64,000 nucleotides of DNA from Halanaerobium hydrogeniformans (GCF_000166415.1 NC_014654.1:2356001-2420000), one strand, 5' to 3'; counted from the first letter of the stretch, positions 34,199 through 41,795 are shown. The notes: generated by a model from the sequence alone, not told the origin. A program made the numbers and translations.

Positions 34199-35866
34199 TT
34201 ACTGAAAAAGGTAAATCCTTGCTTCATATGGGTTAAGTTGTGATTTTGATCTAAATTCTGGCTCATTATTATAATTATTTATGAGCAGTTCAGCATTCTG
34301 AATTTCAAGCTCATCTTCTAGATCAACTTCAGCTAACTGCTCACTAAAATTAAGCATTATAAGTAGATTGTTTTCTTTTCCTTCTCTAATATAGGTATAG
34401 ATATTTTGGTCATCTTCTAATAATATTTTATATTTTCCATAAACAAAAACAGGATATTCTTTGCGAAGTGAAATCAACTTTTGATAATATTTAAAAACTG
34501 AGTCGTCGGACTTTAGATCTCTGGCAACATTAATCTCTGGATAATTATCATTCATTTGAAGCCAGGGTTCTACATTGCTAAAACCTGCATATTTAGAGTC
34601 ATTCCAATGCATAGGTGTTCTCGCATTATCTCTACTCCTATAATTGGCCATTTTAAGCATCTCTTCGTTTGTCATCTCGCCTTTTTTCTTTAGATCATTT
34701 AAATAACCTCTGGTTTCTATATCATCAAAATCATCTAAGTTTTCAAAACTAACATTAGTCATCCCTATTTCTTCTCCCTGGTAAATAAAAGGGGTTCCTC
34801 TTAGAGTATGCAATAATGTGCCAAGCATCTTTGCTGATTCTTTTCTGTATTTACCATCATCTCCATAACGCGAAACAATTCTTGGCTGGTCATGATTGCA
34901 GAAATAAAGACTTGTCCAACCATTATTTTCCTGTAGTTTATACTGCCATTCAGTCATTAAATCTTTTAATTCACTTAACTGCCAGTCAGATATTTTTTCC
35001 CAGCCCTCTTTGCGGTCAAATTCTACATGTTCAAAAGGGATAACCATACTGAATTCCTGGCGTTCTTCTTTAACAAATTTTATTGCTTCATCTTTATCTA
35101 CAAAAGGAGTCTCACCAACTGTCATTGCATCATAATTATTGTATGTCTTTTCAGCCATTTCCTGAATAAATTCATGAACCCTTGGTCCATTAGCAAAATG
35201 TTCATGACCACAAAGACCATTTTCTTTTCCATCTGGAAAATCCTGATTTTTAGAAATAAGGTTAATAACATCAAGTCTGAAGCCATCTATTCCTTTTTCC
35301 AGCCACCAATTTATCATATCATAAAGTTCTGATCGCAGCTCTTTATTTTCCCAATTTAAATCCGGCTGTTTTTTAGAAAATAAATGGAGATAATATTGGT
35401 CAGTTTTTTGGTCATATTCCCAGGTTGAACCACCAAAAAAAGACTTCCAATTATTTGGTGGACCATCATTTTTTCCATCTTTCCAGATATAATAATCACG
35501 ATAGGGATTATCTTTACTTTTAGCTGATTCTTTATACCAGTGATGCTCATCAGAAGTGTGATTTATCACTAAATCCATAATTATTTTTATATTTCTTTCT
35601 TTTAAAAGAGCTATTAATTCTTCTAAATCTTCCATTGTACCAAATTCATCCATGATAGCTCGATAATCACTAATATCATAGCCATTATCATCGTTTGGGG
35701 ACTTATAAACCGGGTTTAACCAGACTGCATCTACCCCTAATTTATCAAGATAATCTATTTTTTCTATAATTCCTCGTAAATCTCCTATTCCATCATCATT
35801 ACTGTCATTAAAACTGCGGGGATAAATTTGATATACTACCGCTTCTTTCCACCATTGTTTTTGCAT
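34199..35866 (-). CDS. GH13 alpha-glucosidase (oligo-1,6-glucosidase / MalL type)
   Basis: Intracellular hydrolase of short alpha-glucosides (isomaltose, maltose or sucrose-like sugars). 555 residues with the GH13 barrel: VYQIYPRSFNDSNDDGIGDL at the start, region I DLVINHTSDEH, nucleophile Asp in GFRLDVINLI near residue 198, acid/base Glu in TVGETPFV near 255, and the third Asp in NHDQPR near 325. The Val after region I (DLVINH) is typical of the alpha-1,6-acting subgroup. It follows lacI by 14 bp and is probably regulated with it. No signal peptide. Confidence 0.92.
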   Translation of the reverse strand: MQKQWWKEAVVYQIYPRSFNDSNDDGIGDLRGIIEKIDYLDKLGVDAVWLNPVYKSPNDDNGYDISDYRAIMDEFGTMEDLEELIALLKERNIKIIMDLVINHTSDEHHWYKESAKSKDNPYRDYYIWKDGKNDGPPNNWKSFFGGSTWEYDQKTDQYYLHLFSKKQPDLNWENKELRSELYDMINWWLEKGIDGFRLDVINLISKNQDFPDGKENGLCGHEHFANGPRVHEFIQEMAEKTYNNYDAMTVGETPFVDKDEAIKFVKEERQEFSMVIPFEHVEFDRKEGWEKISDWQLSELKDLMTEWQYKLQENNGWTSLYFCNHDQPRIVSRYGDDGKYRKESAKMLGTLLHTLRGTPFIYQGEEIGMTNVSFENLDDFDDIETRGYLNDLKKKGEMTNEEMLKMANYRSRDNARTPMHWNDSKYAGFSNVEPWLQMNDNYPEINVARDLKSDDSVFKYYQKLISLRKEYPVFVYGKYKILLEDDQNIYTYIREGKENNLLIMLNFSEQLAEVDLEDELEIQNAELLINNYNNEPEFRSKSQLNPYEARIYLFQ

Positions 35867-35879
35867 ATATATTGCCTCC

Positions 35880-36875
35880 TCAAGCTGTTTCTCTTTTGAT
35901 TAAACTTAAAGCTAATTCTTTTTCAAAGCGCTCTTTTAGTTCTCCTTTGATTTCTTTAAGAAGAACCTCTATTGTTAACTGACCAAGTTTATACATCGGC
36001 TGCCAGATCGTAGTTATTTTTAGATATTTGGCCAATTCTATATTATCATATCCTATTAATGCAATATCATCAGGAGCTTTTAAACCTCTTTCTTCTATTG
36101 CCTGCAGAGCACCTATGGCTTGATTATCAGATGCTGCAGAAACAGCACTTGGCCATTCAGATTGCGGCATTTCTAATAATTCCTGCATAGATTTATAGCC
36201 ATCTTCTGTATAAAAATCACTAGCTTTGATATATTTATCTTCAATTATGAGTTGATGTTTTTTTATTGCCTTTTCTACCCCTTTTAGTCTTTCCTGAGCA
36301 TTGTAATGCTCAAGATTCCCATTTATAAAAGCAATTTTTTGATGCCCGGAATTAACTAAATAATCAACTGCCATTTCTGCTCCTTTTATATTATCAAAAT
36401 ATATAGAATTGAAATTTTTAGATTTTTCATCTGCTAAAACAACCGGCATCTCGCTTTGCAGAAGTTCCCGATAATTACTATTTGAAATATTCATTGTAAC
36501 AGCTGCAATTCCATCAACCTTACGGCTGTGGACTATATCCATAATCTTAGAAATCCTGTTTTCATCTACATTTATTTTATATAATATCAGATCAATCTCT
36601 TCTTTTTCCAGGGTATCCTGGATCCCCTTTAAAACCTCAACAAAAAAATGATCGACAAAACTGGGTAAGATAACTGCTATAGCATTTGATTGTTGTTTTG
36701 CTAGATTTTGAGCAACTTTACTGGGTCGATAATCCATTTCGTTCATTACCTTAATAATTTTTTCTCTTGTTTCTTCTTTAACATTCTCACTATTATTAAT
36801 AACTCTTGAGACTGTTGCAATTCCGACCCCTGCTTTTTTTGCTACATCATAGATATTTGTTTTATCTTTAGCCAT
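35880..36875 (-). CDS. LacI-family transcriptional regulator
   Basis: A 331-residue sugar-responsive repressor. The N-terminal LacI helix-turn-helix is IYDVAKKAGVGIATVSRVIN, followed by the hinge helix YRPSKVAQNLAKQ; the rest is a periplasmic-binding-protein-like effector domain. It is transcribed with the GH13 glucosidase and likely controls it and the sugar-binding protein upstream, whose promoter carries a LacI/cre-type operator (40086-40099). An intrinsic-terminator-like hairpin lies before the gene. Confidence 0.93.
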   Translation of the reverse strand: MAKDKTNIYDVAKKAGVGIATVSRVINNSENVKEETREKIIKVMNEMDYRPSKVAQNLAKQQSNAIAVILPSFVDHFFVEVLKGIQDTLEKEEIDLILYKINVDENRISKIMDIVHSRKVDGIAAVTMNISNSNYRELLQSEMPVVLADEKSKNFNSIYFDNIKGAEMAVDYLVNSGHQKIAFINGNLEHYNAQERLKGVEKAIKKHQLIIEDKYIKASDFYTEDGYKSMQELLEMPQSEWPSAVSAASDNQAIGALQAIEERGLKAPDDIALIGYDNIELAKYLKITTIWQPMYKLGQLTIEVLLKEIKGELKERFEKELALSLIKRETA

Positions 36876-36916
36876 AATAGAATTATCCTTTCATAAATTC
36901 TATAAAAAATCACTTT

Positions 36917-36950
36917 AAAAATCAGGACCCCGTAATGAGATCCTGATTTT
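36917..36950 (-). terminator. Terminator-like hairpin upstream of lacI
   Basis: On the minus strand AAAATCAGGA pairs with TCCTGATTTT and is followed by TTAAAG. It would stop transcription arriving from the transposon or the former sugar-transporter operon before lacI. Confidence 0.65.
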
Positions 36951-36986
36951 AACTATTAAGTAATTTATCTAAAACTGCCAAGAAAA

Positions 36987-37014
36987 CTCCATCCAAGCTA
37001 TGCATTGGGTGGAG
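36987..37014. repeat. Left-end hairpin of the IS200/IS605 element
   Basis: A 10-bp stem, CTCCATCCAA / TTGGGTGGAG, with one G-T pair and an eight-base loop lies 9 bp past the tnpA stop codon. Confidence 0.7.
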
Positions 37015-37023
37015 ATGAATTGG

Positions 37024-37250
37024 CTATTTATTCTGATTTTCAATATACTTTTTAATTGTCTCAATAGTAGCACCACCAGTAGACAAAATGCAGTAGCTTC
37101 TAGACCAAAAAGCAGGTTTCCAATAATATTTTTTCAGATGGTGTTCATATTGCTTTTTGATAAGTCTTGAAGATACTGTTTTTAATATATTAACTAACTT
37201 AGATAATTGTACCTGAGGTGGAGTTTCAAAGAGGATATGCACATGATCTT
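37024..37250 (-). pseudogene. tnpA: Truncated Y1 transposase TnpA
   Basis: Homology to the 130-150-residue TnpA begins abruptly at the HUH motif (DHVHILFETPP) and continues through KLVNILKTVSSRLIKK, FWSRSYCILSTGGATIETIKKYIENQ, which carries the catalytic tyrosine in KKYIENQ. The first 55-60 residues, with the start codon and the strand before HUH, are missing. The frame upstream is simply the antisense of tnpB. The deletion joins the middle of tnpA to the tnpB promoter region, so the gene is inactive although both catalytic motifs survive. Confidence 0.85.
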
Positions 37251-37270
37251 TTTCTCCTCCATTTTTTCTT

Positions 37271-37298
37271 TTACAAGCAAACATATGTATGATATAAT
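37271..37298 (+). promoter_or_regulatory. Probable promoter of tnpB
   Basis: TTACAA (37271-37276) and TATAAT (37293-37298) with a 16-base spacer, followed by a GGAGGTG ribosome site 8 bases before the tnpB ATG. Confidence 0.55.
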
Positions 37299-37324
37299 TA
37301 TAGTAGGATGGAGGTGAAAAATCA

Positions 37325-38642
37325 ATGCGATTATCATTTAAATTCAACCCTAAATTAAGCCATAAGCAATTAGTAATAATTAATGAATTAGCCTGGCATT
37401 GCTCTAAATTATATAATACAGTCAATTATCAGATTAAAAATAATAAAGATGTAAAAGCTGTCTATACTGAATTAGAAACTAGATATAAAAATAACTGGCA
37501 TAATGACTACCTTCACTCCCATAACAGACAGCAGGCATTAAAGCAGTTAGCTCAGGACTGGAAAAGTTTTTTTAATTCTCTCAAAGATTATAAAAAGAAT
37601 CCTCAAAAATATAAGGGTCAGCCAGGATCACCTAATTTTAAACATATGAACAGTAATCCCTGTGAAATAATTTTTACCAATTTAGCTGTTAGAATTAGAG
37701 ATAACAAATTACTCTTATCCTTATCTAAAAAGATACAATCTAAATATAATGTGAAGGTCACTAAAGCTTTTAATTTATAATACGCAAGGAAAGCTTTAGT
37801 ATGACCGTATTCGATTTGGCCTCCTTAATTTTGAGCTGCCTGAAGCAGTTCAAAGCATTATAGATTTAGATGCTTTACAGCAGATAAAGGTTAAGCAGGA
37901 CCGTATTTCTAAAAGATGGTATCTACTAATTATCTATACGACCGAGGAAATAAAAGGAAATAATAACCCTAACATAATGGCAGTTGATCTAGGTCTTGAT
38001 AATTTGGCTACTTTAACATTTAAAAACAATTCTGATTGTTATATTATCAATGGTAAAACTATTAAATCCAAAAATTCTTATTTTAATAAAGAAATTGCCA
38101 GACTACAAAGCATTAGAATGAGGCAGTTAGCTACCAGTAAAATTAGAGATACTAAACGAATAAAATATCTGAGATTAAAGAGAAGAAATTATATTAGAGA
38201 TTATCTCCATAAAGCTAGCTGCAAAATAGTTAATTTAGCAGTTGAAAATCAAGTAGAAACTATTGTAATTGGAGATATAAAAAATATTAAACAATGCAGC
38301 AAACTTAAATCTTTTGTCCAAATACCGATCCAGAGATTAAAAAAATTAATTGAATACAAAGCTAAACTAAAAGGTATCAAAGTTGTTGAAATTGATGAAA
38401 GCTATACTTCTGGGTGTAGTTCAGTAGATCTGGAAAAAATAAATAAAAGTAACTATGATAAATCCAGAAGAATTACTAGAGGTCTCTTTAAAACTAACGA
38501 GGGCCTATTAATTAATGCTGATCAGAATGGTAGCTTTAATATACTTCGTAAATACCATAACGATAAATGTATTCTCAGACCTATCAAAGAGGCGAGAGAT
38601 AATGGATTTGTGGACAATCCTTCAAGATTAAGGGTATCCTAA
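37325..38642 (+). pseudogene. tnpB: TnpB RNA-guided nuclease family gene, interrupted by a 55-bp insertion
   Basis: The N-terminal frame (37325-37780, 151 codons) begins MRLSFKFNPKLSHKQL and ends prematurely at TAA. The C-terminal frame (continuing from 37827 to the stop at 38642) resumes with FELPEAVQSIIDLDAL. Removing 55 bp restores one frame of about 420 residues. RuvC features: Asp in AVDLGLDNLATL and Asp in INADQNGSFNIL. The usual glutamate segment reads TIVIGDIKNIKQ, and the zinc-finger cysteines are replaced (ESYTSGCSSVD, RRITRGLFKTNEG). This resembles the TnpB subgroup that lacks a standard zinc finger and uses an alternative glutamate. Unless the insert is bypassed, no full nuclease is made. 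Confidence 0.8.
37771..37825 (+). repeat. 55-bp insertion in tnpB flanked by TAATTT repeats
   Basis: TAATTT occurs at 37771-37776 and again at 37826-37831, exactly 55 bp apart. Excising one repeat plus the intervening DNA fuses AAAGCTTT directly to TAATTTTGAG and restores the reading frame. The insert carries AAAGCTTTAGT (37790-37800), the reverse complement of the adjoining native ACTAAAGCTTT (37760-37770). Native and inserted DNA together form a hairpin of about 15 bp with a 2-base bulge. Confidence 0.7.
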
Positions 38643-38732
38643 ACTATTAGGAGCAAAACTTAAAAGCCAAACATCTTGTAAACTGACCTAGTAATATAGG
38701 TTGAACTTTAATCTATATGAAGCAGTTAGAAG

Positions 38733-38766
38733 CTCCCTCTAAATCTTGGTTTTGATTTAGGTGGAG
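38733..38766. repeat. Right-end hairpin of the IS200/IS605 element
   Basis: A 13-bp imperfect stem around CTAAATC/GATTTAG with a short loop. The preceding 90 bases after the tnpB stop are where an omega-RNA (right-end guide RNA) would be encoded. Confidence 0.65.
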
Positions 38767-38770
38767 AGGT

Positions 38771-40057
38771 TCACTCAATTGCTCTAGTTTCAAAGCCCAA
38801 AAGATCTTCTAAATCTATTTCTAAATACTCAAGCGAAGTTCTTGCTCCAATATCACCGTTTAAAGCTAAGTAGATATTCTCAGAAATAAATGAAGAAACT
38901 TCATTATATAGTTCTCCTGTCTGACTGGAAGGACGTGGTACTGCATTTTCGAAAACTTCATACAAATCTTCAAAAAATGGATTTGCTGCTAAGACCTCTT
39001 CATCTTCATAAAGTTCTTCTATAGTTGGATTAAATGCACCTTCTACAGCTCTCATCTTTTGAATTCTAGGACTTGCCATAAACAGTGCTAATTCAGCTGC
39101 TAGTTCTTTGTTTTCACTGAATCTGCTGACAGCTAAATTCCAGCCACCTAATGCTGCTGAACTTTCTCCTTCATCACTGGCAGGTAATGGAGCAAGATCA
39201 AATTTGCCAGCAACAGCTTTCTCCTCTTCTGAAGCTAATGCATATACATAAGGCCAGTTGCGTAAAAAGGCAGCATTTCCAGCTTCAAAAATAACTCTTG
39301 AGCTTTCTTCTACCAATCCGGTTGTTTCTGGTGGAGAAATCTCTCCAATCCAGTCAGCTGCTCTACTAACTGCTTTGATTGCCTGTTCATTGTTAACGGT
39401 AATTTCTCCATCTTCATTAATTATTCTTCCACCAGCATGAGAATGAATCCATTCTAGAGCATTACAGGTTAAACCTTCATAATCATATCCCTGCCAGACA
39501 TAACCCCAAAAGTCAGGATTATCTTCTCTTTCTCCTGCTTGAATAACTTCAGCCATTTCTTCTAATTCATCCCAGGTTTCAGGTGGAGCGCTAAAACCAT
39601 ATTCTTCTAAAAGATCTGTCCTATAATAAAGCAATCCTGCATCTGTAAACCATGGTATAGCTACCAATTTACCATCTATAGTATTATTTTCTATCATTGC
39701 ATCAAAATGTTGATCAGCTATATCATCAGCCCCATATTCATTTAAATCAACTAAAAAATGACTGAATTCTCCAGGCCAGATTACATCAATTTGATAAACA
39801 TCAATATCAGGACTTTCCCTATCTAAATGCTGTAAAAACACAGATCTTCTTTCATCAGAAGTTTCAGGTGCAGCTTGAATATTTACCTTAACACCTGGGT
39901 TTTCTTCTTCAAAAATTTCTGCAGCTCTCTGAGCTAATTCCTGCTCAATACCAACTGTACCTACAGCCATGGTGATTTCCACTTCTTCTTCAGCCAGAAC
40001 TAATGGGTTAAAAACAAAAATCATTAAAATAAAAACTAAAAATATTGTCTTTTTCAT
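38771..40057 (-). CDS. Sugar ABC transporter solute-binding protein, family 1 (trehalose/maltose type)
   Basis: A 428-residue periplasmic sugar-binding protein. The signal peptide MKKTIFLVFILMIFVFNPLV ends at LA before EEEVEITMAVG and has no lipobox cysteine. The fold is family 1 (MalE/ThuE-like), with FEEENPGVKVNIQAAP near residue 50, DVYQIDVIWPGEF near 88 and WFTDAGLLYYRTDLLEEYG near 125. The start at 40057 has GGGGGG upstream; a longer frame reaching 40222 runs into IS30 sequence and is not real. The permeases that normally follow are absent; the IS200/IS605 element begins 4 bp after its stop codon. Confidence 0.9.
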   Translation of the reverse strand: MKKTIFLVFILMIFVFNPLVLAEEEVEITMAVGTVGIEQELAQRAAEIFEEENPGVKVNIQAAPETSDERRSVFLQHLDRESPDIDVYQIDVIWPGEFSHFLVDLNEYGADDIADQHFDAMIENNTIDGKLVAIPWFTDAGLLYYRTDLLEEYGFSAPPETWDELEEMAEVIQAGEREDNPDFWGYVWQGYDYEGLTCNALEWIHSHAGGRIINEDGEITVNNEQAIKAVSRAADWIGEISPPETTGLVEESSRVIFEAGNAAFLRNWPYVYALASEEEKAVAGKFDLAPLPASDEGESSAALGGWNLAVSRFSENKELAAELALFMASPRIQKMRAVEGAFNPTIEELYEDEEVLAANPFFEDLYEVFENAVPRPSSQTGELYNEVSSFISENIYLALNGDIGARTSLEYLEIDLEDLLGFETRAIE

Positions 40058-40085
40058 TTTACCCCCCCTGGAATTACTAAATTTT

Positions 40086-40099
40086 TGGAACCGCTTCCA
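40086..40099. promoter_or_regulatory. LacI/CcpA-type operator (cre-like) at the sugar-binding-protein promoter
   Basis: TGGAACCGCTTCCA is a perfect palindrome with a central CG pair, as in LacI-family operators. With its flanks, the minus-strand sequence ATGGAAGCGGTTCCAA fits the cre consensus WTGNAANCGNWNNCAW at every position. It overlaps the expected transcription start, so binding would repress. Confidence 0.72.
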
Positions 40100-40106
40100 T
40101 AAATCT

Positions 40107-40135
40107 AGTATATCAAGCAAAAAAAATATTGTCAA
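40107..40135 (-). promoter_or_regulatory. Sigma-A promoter of the sugar-binding protein gene
   Basis: TTGACA (40130-40135) and TATACT (40107-40112) on the minus strand with a 17-base spacer. The IS30 element inserted only 28 bp upstream of the -35 box and left the promoter intact. Confidence 0.88.
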
Positions 40136-40144
40136 AAAAATATT

Positions 40145-40162
40145 AAAATTTTTCTGACAAGG
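40145..40162. repeat. Left target-site duplication of the IS30 element
   Basis: AAAATTTTTCTGACAAGG matches the sequence at 41405-41422 (AAAATTTTTCTGACAAAG) at 17 of 18 positions and abuts the left inverted repeat. Confidence 0.75.
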
Positions 40163-41404
40163 TGAATTGCAACATGCAATGCACGCTTTTTTAATCTTTC
40201 TTAAAATCACCTGTACCTTCATTACTTCTAGACACTAAAGCTTAATTTCTCTTTAAATAATTTATCTGAGTTTTCATAGTTAAACATTTTTCTAGGATAA
40301 GTATTTATAAAATCCTGAATCTTTTTTATCAGTTTTCTCTTAATACCTTTAAAACTTGTGCCTTTAGGTAAAAATCTTCTGATAAACTTATTAGCTACTT
40401 CATTTGATCCCCTTTGCCAGCTACAGTATGCATCACAATAATACAAACTAGTTCTAGGTATACTGCTACCTGTATATGATTGTTCTATACCTTCATAATC
40501 TGCAAATTCTGAACCGTTGTCTGTAGTAATCGATTTAAATGTTTCCCTAAAATTAACAACCCCAAATCGTCTTTCTATACGATCAAGTCCTTTTACCACT
40601 GACTTTGCTTTTTTGTTTGGTATTTTTTCTATGATTTCCTGCCTAGTTTGTCTTTCTGTCAGCACTAGTAAGGCAGGTTCATCTTTTTGTTTTAACCCTT
40701 CTACTAAGTCCATCTCCCAATGCCCAAATTCCTCCCTGGTATCAGCTCCTTCAGGCCTATCTCTAATTGTACGACCTTCCTTACGCCTCGTAGTGCTTTC
40801 ACTTTCTTTTGGTCTGTCTTTCCCAGTTTTATAATTACCATGTGGGAGATCGCTTCTGTCTATATTCAAAACACCTTTATCTATGTAATTATAGATTGTT
40901 TTCCAGTGTAATTGAATTTCAAATTTATCTGATTCTTCAATGTCTTTTGCCACTGCTGCAGGAGATCTTAATTCCTTGATTTTTTCTTCTATAAATTCTG
41001 CTAACTCTTTATTTTTATCGATTTTTAAATCAGGGCCTTTATTCGAATTATTAAATTCATATACTTTCTGTGCTATCTCTGGTACATATTCTTTTCTGGT
41101 TGTTCCATCACCATTATCAAGTTCTACCTCACCTTTTTTTATTTCTCGACTGATTGTTGTTCTATGGCAGTTTAATTCTTCGCCTATTTCAGTATAATTT
41201 TTTTCTTGGACATTATATAAATGTTTAATTAATTTGCGATCATCAAAATTCAGGTGTTTTCCTTTGCTTCGTTTTGTGTTACAATTACTTTGACACATAT
41301 TCTGTACCTCCTAATGTTTTTGTCGCTATTAACATTATACAAAAGGTACAGGTATGTGTCTATTTTTTTATCTAATCACCGCGTGCATTTAATTATACAA
41401 TTCA
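40163..41404. mobile_element. IS30-family insertion sequence, apparently intact
   Basis: A 1242-bp element bounded by 24-bp terminal inverted repeats (40163-40186 and 41381-41404; 19 of 24 match, both starting TGAATTG and ending AATGCACGC). A further internal CCTGTACCTT repeat lies near each end. It is flanked by an 18-bp direct repeat. It carries one full transposase gene on the minus strand. Intact ORF, ends and duplication imply a recent, potentially active copy. It sits between the terminator of the small 46-codon unit and the promoter of the sugar-binding protein gene. Confidence 0.88.
40228..41298 (-). CDS. IS30-family transposase
   Basis: A 356-residue DDE transposase. The N-terminal helix-turn-helix (FDDRKLIKHLYNVQEKNYTEI, given in part, and CHRTTISREIKKGE) binds the ends. 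The catalytic core shows the first Asp in FGHWEMDLVEG near residue 195, the second in SITTDNGSEFADY near 257, and the Glu in WQRGSNEVANKFIRRFLPKG near 303. No frameshift or stop is present. A GGAGG ribosome site lies 8 bases before the ATG. Confidence 0.95.
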   Translation of the reverse strand: MCQSNCNTKRSKGKHLNFDDRKLIKHLYNVQEKNYTEIGEELNCHRTTISREIKKGEVELDNGDGTTRKEYVPEIAQKVYEFNNSNKGPDLKIDKNKELAEFIEEKIKELRSPAAVAKDIEESDKFEIQLHWKTIYNYIDKGVLNIDRSDLPHGNYKTGKDRPKESESTTRRKEGRTIRDRPEGADTREEFGHWEMDLVEGLKQKDEPALLVLTERQTRQEIIEKIPNKKAKSVVKGLDRIERRFGVVNFRETFKSITTDNGSEFADYEGIEQSYTGSSIPRTSLYYCDAYCSWQRGSNEVANKFIRRFLPKGTSFKGIKRKLIKKIQDFINTYPRKMFNYENSDKLFKEKLSFSV

Positions 41405-41422
41405 AAAATTTTTCTGACAAAG
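41405..41422. repeat. Right target-site duplication of the IS30 element
   Basis: AAAATTTTTCTGACAAAG abuts the right inverted repeat and matches the left copy at 17 of 18 bases. Confidence 0.75.
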
Positions 41423-41450
41423 AAAACCAGGGTTTAAAAACCCTGGTTTT
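41423..41450. terminator. Bidirectional intrinsic terminator of the small transcription unit
   Basis: AAAACCAGGG and CCCTGGTTTT form a 10-bp stem with A- and T-runs on both sides. It is 22 bp after the stop of the 46-codon ORF on the minus strand. Confidence 0.88.
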
Positions 41451-41471
41451 AGTCTTTATTATTCTTTTTGA

Positions 41472-41612
41472 TTAGTAGCCACTGAGCATATAATAATCAA
41501 TCATTGCCCTGTTTTTAATCCTGTCATGTCTAAGATCGGTGTCAGAATTAGTGCTCACCTTAACCTCTGCCCTGACCCTGCAATTTTTCTTTTTCTTAAG
41601 AAATTTTTTCAC
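41472..41612 (-). CDS. Small basic protein of 46 residues, unknown function
   Basis: A GTG-initiated frame with a strong GGGGGG ribosome site 7 bases upstream. The product begins VKKFLKKKKNCRVRAEVKV and ends IDYYMLSGY; it is strongly basic at the N-terminus, with a single cysteine and no membrane segment. The ORF has its own promoter, a structured 120-base leader and a terminator, which argues that it is a real gene. I do not recognise a family. The basic N-terminus could bind nucleic acid. Alternatively the whole unit may act as a regulatory RNA. Confidence 0.6.
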   Translation of the reverse strand: MKKFLKKKKNCRVRAEVKVSTNSDTDLRHDRIKNRAMIDYYMLSGY

Positions 41613-41629
41613 GATAATGCCCCCCTTAA

Positions 41630-41735
41630 TAAAATAGTTTTATTGAGGGAACATACTCGCTACACAGCTGCTTTGTTCCAAAACTAAGCCACCGACCTAA
41701 TAAATCACTCTGCTACTAATGCTTCTGTCGGTTCA
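41630..41735 (-). ncRNA. Structured 5' leader of the small ORF, unidentified RNA element
   Basis: Between the expected transcription start (about 41734) and the ribosome site, two stems can form: ACCGAC/GTCGGT (arms 41691-41696 and 41727-41732) and GGAACA/TGTTCC (arms 41648-41653 and 41674-41679). The second encloses a CAGCTG palindrome. A leader of this size before a tiny gene suggests a riboswitch or autoregulatory site. It does not match any riboswitch consensus I can recall. Confidence 0.45.
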
Positions 41736-41740
41736 ACTTG

Positions 41741-41769
41741 ATTATATTACTAAAAACATACTTTTGCAA
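41741..41769 (-). promoter_or_regulatory. Sigma-A promoter of the small transcription unit
   Basis: TTGCAA (41764-41769) and TATAAT (41741-41746) on the minus strand with a 17-base spacer. Confidence 0.82.
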
Positions 41770-41795
41770 GAGAAAAATGAAAATATTTTAAATTT

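Larger units (their letters stand above)
36987..38766. mobile_element. Degenerate IS200/IS605-family element
   Basis: The element is bounded by subterminal hairpins typical of this single-strand-transposing family. The left end is CTCCATCCAA / TTGGGTGGAG (36987-37014), and the right end is a 13-bp imperfect stem with the core CTAAATC / GATTTAG (38733-38766). There are no terminal inverted repeats. The tnpA (minus) and tnpB (plus) genes diverge, as in IS605/IS608. Both are broken: tnpA lacks its 5' part and tnpB has a 55-bp frameshifting insertion. The right end lies 4 bp after the stop of the sugar-binding protein gene. Mobilisation would need a TnpA in trans. Confidence 0.8.

Noticed and set aside
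40058-40222. 55-residue N-terminal extension of the sugar-binding protein
   Set aside because: It crosses the promoter, operator and IS30 left end. The signal peptide and ribosome site place the start at 40057.
41630-41735. Assignment of the leader to a known riboswitch (c-di-GMP, THF, fluoride, guanidine, ZTP)
   Set aside because: None of the conserved motifs of these classes is present; kept as an unidentified element.
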